Assembly (NCBI GenBank): GCA_025350885.1 | Contig: JANXXA010000535.1 | Span: 1-13,375, forward strand | DNA: 13,375 bases | Direction of reading: 5' to 3' | Source of the DNA: Phenylobacterium sp. | GTDB taxonomy: Bacteria; Pseudomonadota; Alphaproteobacteria; Caulobacterales; Caulobacteraceae | Shown here: positions 6,847 to 12,789 of the stretch, in pieces | How the letters are laid out: every line of letters starts with the position of its first letter | How positions within the stretch are numbered: the stretch's first letter is position 1 | Translations under genes and position numbers: made by a program | Notes under the pieces: generated by a model | Seen by the model: only the letters and a program-made list of their open reading frames with translations | What the model was told of the DNA's origin: nothing | Databases searched by the model: none

Positions 6847-7656
6847 TTATTCGAACGCCGGGAAGTCATCGTCCAGCAGGCCGTCGAGGAAATCGAACAC
6901 CGCGGCCTTGGTCAGCGCGTGCGGGATCGCCCCAAAGTGGTCGCAGCCGGGCACGCTGACGGCGTGGCCCTTGGGGAACACCCGCGCCAGTCCCTGCGGA
7001 TCACCCGCCAGGGTGTCGCCCTGTCCGGCCACCACCAGCACCGGCATCGGCAGCGCGGCCAGGGCGTCGGGGTTGAACGGCATGTTCCTGACCCGGGTGA
7101 CCGCCGCCAGCGCCTTCCTGTCCTCGCCCTGTTCGTCGGCGAACTGGCGGAACGAGCGCAGCATGGCGTCGCCGATGCTCGCCGGGTCGTCGGCCAGCAT
7201 GGCCTCGGCCATGGGCTCGCCGGCGACGACGGGTGACGGTTCCAGCAGTTTCTCGCCGACGCCGCCCAGGATCAGGTGCGAAAACCGGTCGGGGGCCGCG
7301 ATCGCCGCCTCCAGCGCCGTGCGCGTACCCATGGAATAGCCGAACAGGTCGCAGCTCTCGATGCCTAGGTGGTCCATCAACGACAGCACGTCGGCCGCCA
7401 ACCGCTCGCGCTCATAATCCTGGGGTTCGTAGAGCTTGCCGCTCTCGCCATGGCCGCGCTGGTCCAGCGCGATCACCCGCATCCCCCGCCGCGCGAAAGC
7501 GGTGTACCAGCCGGTGCGCTTCCAGCCCTCGTTGCGATTGGAGGCAAAGCCGTGGACCAGCAGGATGGTCCGCTCGGCGCCACCCCCAGCAACGCGAGTG
7601 GGCGGGCTGATGTCGTCGTAGGCGATCTGGACGCCGTCGGAGCTGAAACTGGCCAT
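6847..7656 (-). CDS. Alpha/beta-fold hydrolase
   Basis: A 269-residue cytosolic alpha/beta hydrolase. The oxyanion-hole HG motif is at 35-36 (LLVHGF), the nucleophile elbow is GYSMG with Ser108, the likely acid is Asp214 in GQGDTLAGDP, and the catalytic His is His240 in CDHFG. The block LDQRGHGES (64-72) is typical of the esterase/carboxylesterase branch. Together these give a complete triad, so an active serine hydrolase is likely. Substrate specificity cannot be read; epoxide hydrolase and haloalkane dehalogenase are ruled out because the nucleophile is Ser, not Asp. It has no signal peptide. It lies 59 bases downstream of the VanY-like gene on the same strand and could be co-transcribed with it, though there is no evident functional link. 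The ribosome site before the ATG is weak. Confidence 0.92.
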   Translation of the reverse strand: MASFSSDGVQIAYDDISPPTRVAGGGAERTILLVHGFASNRNEGWKRTGWYTAFARRGMRVIALDQRGHGESGKLYEPQDYERERLAADVLSLMDHLGIESCDLFGYSMGTRTALEAAIAAPDRFSHLILGGVGEKLLEPSPVVAGEPMAEAMLADDPASIGDAMLRSFRQFADEQGEDRKALAAVTRVRNMPFNPDALAALPMPVLVVAGQGDTLAGDPQGLARVFPKGHAVSVPGCDHFGAIPHALTKAAVFDFLDGLLDDDFPAFE

Positions 7657-7715
7657 GGGGGAAACCTAGGGGCCTATCGGCTCGCTCTCAAGCCCTCAGC
7701 GCCACGCGGCGCGCG

Positions 7716-8648
7716 TCACGGGGCCTCGCCTGTCCATTCCCAATGCCACGGCTCGAAGGGGTAGGGCAGGAAGCCGAAGCGGTCGCCATTGCCGACCAGC
7801 CAGCGATAGGTGGCGCCCCGGCTCATGGCCAACCGGTTCGCGTCCGCGCTGGAGTCGGGGCCGAACCCCGGCGTCTGGCCGACGTAGAGATCGACGGCCA
7901 GTCCCGTGCGGTGGGGCGAGCAGGTCGCGCGGACGACGCCGTTGCAGTTTCCCTCTTGGGCGCAGCGGGCGGCGTCGGCCTCGGGACTTCGATAGCCAGA
8001 GAAAATCGTCAGGTTCCGGGGATCTTCGGCGATCCGCGGATCCTCGGCGCGGGCGGCGGCGGCGAGCCGGCGGTAGGCGGCCAGCGCGCCCGGGCGAAGC
8101 TGGATCGCCTTGCCCGCATAGCCTTCCAGCGGCGTCGCCAGCGCCAGCGCGCTTTCCGCCGGCGCGTCGGGACAGACACGCCGGGCGCTCAGTTGCACGA
8201 AGGGCCGGCGCATCTGCACAAGGCCCTTGAGCCGGATGAACACCGCCTCGCTCATCAGCCCGTCGGCGGGGAGCCCCTGCCGCGCCTGCCAGGCGGCCAG
8301 TGCGGCGGCGAAGCCGGGGGTGTCCGGCGCGCAGGGGGTGGCGATCTCGCGCGCGATCAGCGGCGCATAGGTCTCCCAGCCGGTTTCCGGACGGGCGAAG
8401 GGCGCCCAGACCAGCGCCGGCAGAGACAGACGGTTTCCGGTGGCGGCGGCGGCCGGCCCCTCCGCGCAGGCGTCGCCAGCCGGCTTCGGCGTCGGGCGGG
8501 GGACCGCGAGGGGCGCGGGTAAGGGGCGCGGCGCAGGTGCGCGGACCGGCGCACAACTGGTCACGCGAAGGGCGATCAGCACGACCGCCATAACGATCGC
8601 GCCGAAGCTGCCCAGGAACCGCAGCGCCCTTGATGATTTGTTCTTCAC
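7716..8648 (-). CDS. VanY-like D,D-carboxypeptidase (M15B) with peptidoglycan-binding-like domain
   Basis: A 310-residue envelope enzyme predicted to remove the terminal D-Ala from peptidoglycan stem peptides. Start GTG at 8648 gives a basic N-terminus, a hydrophobic core (about 11-27) and VTSC (29-32), which fits a lipobox. If not lipidated, it would stay anchored by this helix. A Pro-rich spacer follows (33-57). Residues about 110-145 (AAWQARQGLPADGLMSEAVF) resemble a PG_binding_1 repeat. The M15 catalytic part has CSPHRTGLAVDLY with zinc ligands His246 and Asp253, and EPWHWEW with catalytic Glu299 and third ligand His302. Several cysteine residues (61, 106, 159, 229, 235, 243) could form disulfides in the periplasm. 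The frame remains open upstream across the neighbouring gene, but that extension is low-complexity and unlikely. There is no clear ribosome site. It is divergent from the L,D-transpeptidase 38 bases away. Confidence 0.88.
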   Translation of the reverse strand: MKNKSSRALRFLGSFGAIVMAVVLIALRVTSCAPVRAPAPRPLPAPLAVPRPTPKPAGDACAEGPAAAATGNRLSLPALVWAPFARPETGWETYAPLIAREIATPCAPDTPGFAAALAAWQARQGLPADGLMSEAVFIRLKGLVQMRRPFVQLSARRVCPDAPAESALALATPLEGYAGKAIQLRPGALAAYRRLAAAARAEDPRIAEDPRNLTIFSGYRSPEADAARCAQEGNCNGVVRATCSPHRTGLAVDLYVGQTPGFGPDSSADANRLAMSRGATYRWLVGNGDRFGFLPYPFEPWHWEWTGEAP

Positions 8649-8686
8649 GCCGGCGAATAACGCGCGGTGGCGATCCGAGGTCCAGG
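8649..8686. promoter_or_regulatory. Short divergent start region, vanY-like / L,D-transpeptidase
   Basis: Only 38 bases separate the two proposed start codons. Both promoters must therefore overlap here or extend into the opposite gene's 5' coding sequence. GAGG six bases before the ATG at 8687 is the ribosome site for the transpeptidase. I cannot identify -35/-10 elements. The tight spacing suggests joint control of the two cell-wall enzymes, which is inference. Confidence 0.35.
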
Positions 8687-9844
8687 ATGAACTCTGCGAA
8701 GCCGGCCCTGTTCGGCGGGGTTGCCCTGATGCTGCTGGGCGCGTGTTCGGATTCTGCCTCCAAGCGAGTGGCGCAGGCGCCGGCCGCCCCGAACCAGGCC
8801 GCTTCGGCCGGGACGCCGATCGCGGTGGCCAGCAACACCCCTGCGCCTGTGTCCGACATCGCGCCACCGGTCCTGGAGACCGCGCCGATCGTAGCCTCCG
8901 TCTCCTCGCTGGCCTCGCCTGTCGACACCGCCGACTGGACGGTGGCGCCGGAGACCAAGACTGGCCGGCGTAACGCCCTGCTGCGCGCCGAGGTGCTGCT
9001 GGCCCGCGCCCACTTCTCGCCGGGCGTCATCGACGGCCAGGACGGGGGCAATCTGAAGAACGCCATCTCCGCCTTCGAATTGGCGCACGACCTGCCGGTG
9101 GATGGCGGCATGGACGAACAGGTGTGGGCGGAACTGGCCAAGGACACCCGGCCCGCGCTGACCGATTACATCATTGCGCCCGACGACGTAAAAGGCCCGT
9201 TCCTGGCCAAGATCCCCACCGACATGGCCGAGCTCGCCAAGCTCCCCGCCGTCGGGTTCACCAGCCCCGCCGAGGCGCTGGCCGAGATGTTCCACATGGA
9301 CGAGGCGCTGCTGAAGGCGCTCAACCCGGGCGTGGATTTCTCGGTCGCCGGGGCGCGGATCGTTGTCGCCGCCCTGGGCGCCGACAAGCTGCCGGCGACG
9401 GTAACGCGGGTCGAGGTCGACAAGACGAAGCGGCAGGTTCGGGCCTATGGCGGCGAGACGCTGCTGGCCGTCTATCCGGCGACCGTGGGCTCCACCGAGC
9501 GGCCGGCGCCGCAGGGCGACTGGGCCGTGCGCACCGTGGCGACCAATCCGACCTACACCTACGACCCCTCGCGGCTGACCTTCGGCAAGGCCGAGCAGGG
9601 CAAGCTGACGATCAAGGCCGGTCCGAACAATCCGGTGGGCTCCACCTGGATCGACCTGACCAAGGATACCTACGGCATCCACGGCACGCCGGACCCCCGA
9701 CTGGTCGGCAAGACCGCCAGCCACGGCTGCGTGCGGCTGACCAACTGGGACGTTCGCCAGCTCAGCCAGGCCGTGAAGAAGGGGACGACGGTGGCCTTCG
9801 TCGGCGTGGAACAGGCGCATGCCGCGAAGGCAGGCGCGGGTTAG
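8687..9844 (+). CDS. Lipoprotein L,D-transpeptidase (YkuD)
   Basis: A 385-residue periplasmic enzyme that cross-links peptidoglycan through meso-diaminopimelate (3-3 links) or attaches proteins to it. ATG at 8687 is chosen because GAGG lies six bases upstream and because the next residues form a lipoprotein signal peptide ending LLGAC (lipid-carrying Cys20). A Pro/Ala/Ser linker (21-80) follows. Next come a PG_binding_1-like domain (about 95-152, ending GGMDEQVWAELA), a LysM-like segment (about 190-230, ALNPGVDF..AGARIVV) and the YkuD catalytic domain (238-373), with IHGTPDPRLVG (331-341) and the active-site motif SHGCVRLTN (345-353), nucleophile Cys348. Every key residue is present. The divergent partner is a D,D-carboxypeptidase that would generate the tetrapeptide donor. 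The stop codon overlaps that of the convergent Rieske gene by three bases. Confidence 0.94.
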   Translation: MNSAKPALFGGVALMLLGACSDSASKRVAQAPAAPNQAASAGTPIAVASNTPAPVSDIAPPVLETAPIVASVSSLASPVDTADWTVAPETKTGRRNALLRAEVLLARAHFSPGVIDGQDGGNLKNAISAFELAHDLPVDGGMDEQVWAELAKDTRPALTDYIIAPDDVKGPFLAKIPTDMAELAKLPAVGFTSPAEALAEMFHMDEALLKALNPGVDFSVAGARIVVAALGADKLPATVTRVEVDKTKRQVRAYGGETLLAVYPATVGSTERPAPQGDWAVRTVATNPTYTYDPSRLTFGKAEQGKLTIKAGPNNPVGSTWIDLTKDTYGIHGTPDPRLVGKTASHGCVRLTNWDVRQLSQAVKKGTTVAFVGVEQAHAAKAGAG

Positions 9845-10950
9845 CTCCGCCACCTCAGCGTCATCGACTCGACGGGATTGGAAAAGGCGCGGCCTTCGCG
9901 CCGGCTCTGCGTCCATTCGCGCTTCAGCTGCCGGTACCACTTGGCCTGGCGGTCGGCGTCGTCGATCCATAGCAGGGGCGGGTCGTAGCGCAGGCCCTGG
10001 TTCTGCAGGTTCACCATCTCGCCGTCCTGGCGCAGGAACGCGCGCGCGCCCCAGGCGATGAACGGTTTGAGGAAAACGAACGCCGGGTGGTCGGACCAGA
10101 CGATCTGAGTGATCCGCGTGGTGGTTTGGTTCACCGGCGTCAGGCAGGTCAGCGACAGCACCTGGCGGCGGCCCACCGTCACGTGCTCCCAGCGCATCCC
10201 CGGAATGCGGAAGGTGATCTCGGTCAGCGGCTCCCCGCCCAGGATGGCGTAGGCGCGGCTGTTCTTCGAGGGTTCGTGGCGGACCATGGCAAAGCCTTGT
10301 TCGCGCGGCTCGAACTGTTTGGCCTTCTCGTGCTGGCTGCCGCGCGAGCGCCACCACCACTGCTGATGGACGTAAGGCCCGTGGGCCGGGTCCATCAGGC
10401 CGACGACCGCGTGGTCGATGTGGGCGGCGAAGTCCATGCGGTCGACCAGCTTGGGCCTGCCGCCGACCACGCCGTCGAACACCGGCGGCGGCTCGGGGGG
10501 AGACTTAGCCGGCTCGCCGGACCGCTGCGGGTCGGAGCCCACCCAGACAAACACCAGACCCTGGCTCTCGGCGACCGGATAGCGCCGCACCCGGATGCGG
10601 CCGACGTTCATGTCCTGGTCGGCGACCAGCGAGGGGATGGCCGCGCACGCCCCGTCCGCCCCGAACCGCCAGCCGTGGTAGGGGCACTCCACCGTCTCGG
10701 CGCCCGAGGTTTCGCGGCGAAAGGCGCCGGCCGACAGCGGCGCCGCCCGGTGCGGACAGATATCGCGGAGCGCAAACAGCTGACCGCCGCCGGACCGCCC
10801 GAGCAGCACCGGCTCGCCCAGCAGCTCATAGCGGGCCAGCCGGCCGGGCTTCAGGTCACTGGAAAGCGCCGCGAAATACCAGATATCGGTCAGGAAGCCC
10901 TGGCCGAACCTGTCCTGCAAACGCCCGGTTTTCGTATCGCCCTCGGCCAT
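9841..10950 (-). CDS. Rieske 2Fe-2S aromatic ring-hydroxylating oxygenase, alpha-subunit type
   Basis: A 369-residue oxygenase component. The N-terminal Rieske domain (about 23-137) has both cluster motifs, CPHRAAPLSAG (Cys65, His67) and CPYHGWRF (Cys89, His92). The catalytic domain has the mononuclear iron site as D187-x2-H190-x4-H195 within DPAHGPYVH, and Asp309 in RQDGE is the probable third ligand. It begins by recognising the usual WYFAAL start (24-29). The shape is that of single-subunit oxygenases of the VanA/PAO kind. No reductase, ferredoxin or beta subunit gene is nearby, so electrons must come from a partner encoded elsewhere. The substrate is unknown. A conspicuous WWWR (198-201) follows the iron site. 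The start ATG at 10950 has only a poor ribosome site. The gene is 50 bases downstream of the alpha-glucosidase gene, with a palindromic element between. Confidence 0.92.
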   Translation of the reverse strand: MAEGDTKTGRLQDRFGQGFLTDIWYFAALSSDLKPGRLARYELLGEPVLLGRSGGGQLFALRDICPHRAAPLSAGAFRRETSGAETVECPYHGWRFGADGACAAIPSLVADQDMNVGRIRVRRYPVAESQGLVFVWVGSDPQRSGEPAKSPPEPPPVFDGVVGGRPKLVDRMDFAAHIDHAVVGLMDPAHGPYVHQQWWWRSRGSQHEKAKQFEPREQGFAMVRHEPSKNSRAYAILGGEPLTEITFRIPGMRWEHVTVGRRQVLSLTCLTPVNQTTTRITQIVWSDHPAFVFLKPFIAWGARAFLRQDGEMVNLQNQGLRYDPPLLWIDDADRQAKWYRQLKREWTQSRREGRAFSNPVESMTLRWRS

Positions 10951-10965
10951 CCGTCCACTTCTAGT

Positions 10966-10997
10966 ATCCCGCTCATCGCCGCGAAAGCGGGATGAGC
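10966..10997. repeat. Palindromic intergenic element with two alternative hairpins
   Basis: Within the 50-base gap between the alpha-glucosidase stop and the Rieske start, ATCCCGCT (10966-10973) pairs with AGCGGGAT (10986-10993) over 8 bp. Alternatively GCTCATC (10971-10977) pairs with GATGAGC (10991-10997) over 7 bp. The two cannot form together. The sequence style (CCCGC..GCGAAAGCGGGATGAG) is that of dispersed palindromic repeats I associate with Caulobacterales genomes. That association is from memory and only one copy is visible here. There is no T-run, so it is not a standard terminator. Confidence 0.6.
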
Positions 10998-11000
10998 CGA

Positions 11001-12620
11001 TCAGGGGAGCCGCAGGAACACCGCGGCGTAGGGCGCCAGGCCGATGGAGCCGCCGCGCAGCTCGGCGTCGCCGGCGCGGGGGTCCAGCAGGATCGCGCCG
11101 GCCAGTTGCGGCGCCTCGACGAACCTCGGCTCGGCGCTCAGGTTGAACAGGCAGGCGATGGCCTCGTCGCCCTCGCGGCGGACGAAGGCCAGGACCGGGT
11201 CAGGCACATCGAGAAATTCCAGCCCGCCGACGGTCAGGGCGGGCGAGGCCCTGCGGAAGGCGATCATGGTCCGCGCGAAGGCCAGGGTGGAGTCCGGGTC
11301 CGCATCCTGGGCCTCGACGGTCAGCCCCGCGTGCTCGACGGCGAGCGGCAGCCAGGGCGTTCCCGTGCTGAAGCCCAGGTTCGCGCCCATCGTCCAGGGC
11401 ATCGGCGTGCGGCAGCCGTCGCGGCCGCCGGCATAGGGCCAGTAGAGGTCGCCGACCGGATCGCGCAGCTGGTCGCGGGCCAGCGCCGCCTGCGGCAGGC
11501 CCAGCTCCTCGCCCTGATAAATCAGCGTCGTGCCCTTCAGGCTGAGCAGCAGGGCGAACAGCAGCCGGGCCAGTTCCGGGGGCGGATGCTCACCGCCGAA
11601 CCGGCTGACGGTGCGCGGCACGTCGTGGTTGGAGAAGCTGATCGTCGGCCAGTGCGCCGGATGGGCGTCGAGCGTCGCATAGTGGTCCTTGAACACTCGC
11701 GGGGTCAGCTTGCGGGCCAGCAGCAGGACGAAGGTATAGGCCGAGTGCAGGCCCTGAGCCGGCGAGAGGTAGCCGCCGCAGCGTTCCTCCTCCTCGGAGA
11801 ACTCACCGAACACGAAGCGCTCGCCGCCGCCCCGGCCATCGTGGGCCTCGACGCGCCGGCGGATCACATCGAGGGTTTCGACGTTCTGCGGCAGGTTGGA
11901 ATCGTTCAGGTGGCGCTGCAGGTTGCCGGCGTGGGACCAGTGATAGCCGCGCCGCTCGGCCGGCGGGACGGCCGGGTTATCGGTGAGGTCCGGGTCGTGG
12001 AGGAAGGTCCCGGCCACATCCAGGCGGAAGCCGTCGACGCCCTTGGCCAGCCAGTGATCGAGCACCGACAGCGCCGCCTCGCGCGCGCCATCATTGCGCC
12101 AGTTGAGCTTCGGCTGCTGCCTGAGGAACTTGTGATGATAGTGCTGGCGGCGCGCCGGCTGATAGGCCCAGGCCGGGCCGCCGAACACCGACAGCCAGTT
12201 GTTGGGCGCGGTCCCGTCCGGCTTCGGATCGGCCCAGACGTACCAGTCGGCCTTCGGGCCCTGGGCGCCGCCTGACAGGCTCTCGATGAACCAGGGGTGC
12301 TCGTCGGAGGTGTGGCTGAGCACCTCGTCGAGCACCAGCTTCAGCCCCTTGGCGTGGGCTGCGTCCAGCAGGTTCTGAAAATCCTCCCCGGTTCCGTAGT
12401 CGGGCTGCACACCCTCGTAGTCGGCGGTGTCATAGCCCCAGTCGCGATTGGGCGAGGGATGGATCGGCGACAGCCAGATCCCATCGACGCCGAGGCTGTT
12501 GATATAGTCCAGCTTCGCCTCGACCCCGGCCAGGTCGCCCTGGCCGTCGCCGTTCGAGTCGAAAAAGCTGCGGACGTAGACGTGGTAGAGGATCGCGCCC
12601 TTCCACCAGGGGTGAGTCAT
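11001..12620 (-). CDS. GH13 alpha-glucosidase
   Basis: A 539-residue glycoside hydrolase family 13 enzyme that cleaves terminal alpha-linked glucose from maltose-like oligosaccharides. Catalytic features: calcium-loop motif DSNGDGQGDL (21-30), region I DEVLSHTSD (98-106), region II GFRLDVAG with nucleophile Asp201, region III FGEFSEE with acid/base Glu273, and region IV FSNHD with Asp333 as transition-state stabiliser. The variants EVLSHTSDEHPWF and PNNWLSVFGG are typical of proteobacterial alpha-glucosidases (AglA-like, GH13_23 type) rather than of bacillary oligo-1,6-glucosidases. The region V block reads QPKLNW where QPDLN is usual. The C-terminal beta domain is about 465-539. No signal peptide is seen, so it is probably cytosolic. 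Start ATG at 12620 is fixed by the family start (WWKGAILYHVYVRSF). The frame continues upstream into repeat DNA, which is not expected to be coding. No transporter or regulator gene for maltose is adjacent. Confidence 0.95.
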   Translation of the reverse strand: MTHPWWKGAILYHVYVRSFFDSNGDGQGDLAGVEAKLDYINSLGVDGIWLSPIHPSPNRDWGYDTADYEGVQPDYGTGEDFQNLLDAAHAKGLKLVLDEVLSHTSDEHPWFIESLSGGAQGPKADWYVWADPKPDGTAPNNWLSVFGGPAWAYQPARRQHYHHKFLRQQPKLNWRNDGAREAALSVLDHWLAKGVDGFRLDVAGTFLHDPDLTDNPAVPPAERRGYHWSHAGNLQRHLNDSNLPQNVETLDVIRRRVEAHDGRGGGERFVFGEFSEEEERCGGYLSPAQGLHSAYTFVLLLARKLTPRVFKDHYATLDAHPAHWPTISFSNHDVPRTVSRFGGEHPPPELARLLFALLLSLKGTTLIYQGEELGLPQAALARDQLRDPVGDLYWPYAGGRDGCRTPMPWTMGANLGFSTGTPWLPLAVEHAGLTVEAQDADPDSTLAFARTMIAFRRASPALTVGGLEFLDVPDPVLAFVRREGDEAIACLFNLSAEPRFVEAPQLAGAILLDPRAGDAELRGGSIGLAPYAAVFLRLP

Positions 12621-12638
12621 CGCTCCGCAGTCCTGGAT

Positions 12639-12684
12639 GCTCCCCCCTGAGGGGGAGCTGTCAGCGAAGCTGACTGAGGGGGTT
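12639..12684 (+). repeat. Palindromic repeat unit 1 (pyrF / alpha-glucosidase gap)
   Basis: Read on the plus strand this unit has three parts. GCTCCCCC (12639-12646) pairs with GGGGGAGC (12651-12658), giving a perfect 8-bp stem with a four-base loop. GTCAGC (12660-12665) pairs with GCTGAC (12669-12674) around GAA. The unit ends in GAGGGGGTT (12676-12684). It contains the heptamer GCGAAGC (12664-12670). It is unrelated to the coding sequences and shares its plan with unit 2. Confidence 0.75.
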
Positions 12685-12714
12685 GAAGCCCACTGGTCTG
12701 GCCGCCGTGGATGA

Positions 12715-12778
12715 AACCCCCTCCGTCTCGTCGCTTCGCGCCGAGCCACCTCCCCCGTCGTCTCCGCGACAGGGGAGG
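12715..12778 (-). repeat. Palindromic repeat unit 2, inverted relative to unit 1
   Basis: Read on the minus strand (12778 to 12715) this unit has the same plan as unit 1. A long stem comes first (CCTCCCC 12749-12755 with GGGGAGG 12772-12778, continued by GTCG/CGAC after one mismatch), then the shared GCGAAGC heptamer (plus-strand 12733-12739), then GAGGGGGTT at the end (12723-12715). Because the two units face each other, their GAGGGGGTT ends are a perfect 9-bp inverted repeat across 30 bases. There is no T-run, so standard termination is not implied. Confidence 0.75.
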
Positions 12779-12789
12779 AGCCATGGTCG

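Noticed and set aside
7699..7712. GCGCC/GGCGC hairpin after the vanY-like stop, considered as a terminator
   Set aside because: Only 5 bp and no T-run on either strand; the alpha/beta hydrolase downstream may be co-transcribed.
8649..8867. Upstream in-frame extension of the vanY-like gene (start at 8867)
   Set aside because: It would overlap the divergent transpeptidase start and bury the signal peptide inside the protein.
7696..9147. Minus-strand open reading frame (483 codons) spanning the vanY-like and transpeptidase genes
   Set aside because: It overlaps two well-supported divergent genes in another frame and its product is Arg/Pro/Gly-rich without motifs.
8645..10360. Minus-strand open reading frame (571 codons) across the transpeptidase and Rieske genes
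   Set aside because: Low-complexity shadow frame; the transpeptidase SHGCVR motif and Rieske motifs fix the real frames.
10992..12275. Plus-strand open reading frame (427 codons) opposite the alpha-glucosidase
   Set aside because: The sense strand is an intact GH13 enzyme; the antisense reading is repetitive Gly/Arg/Gln.
12621..12749. Upstream in-frame extension of the alpha-glucosidase
   Set aside because: It would translate through the palindromic repeat unit, and the family start is at 12620.
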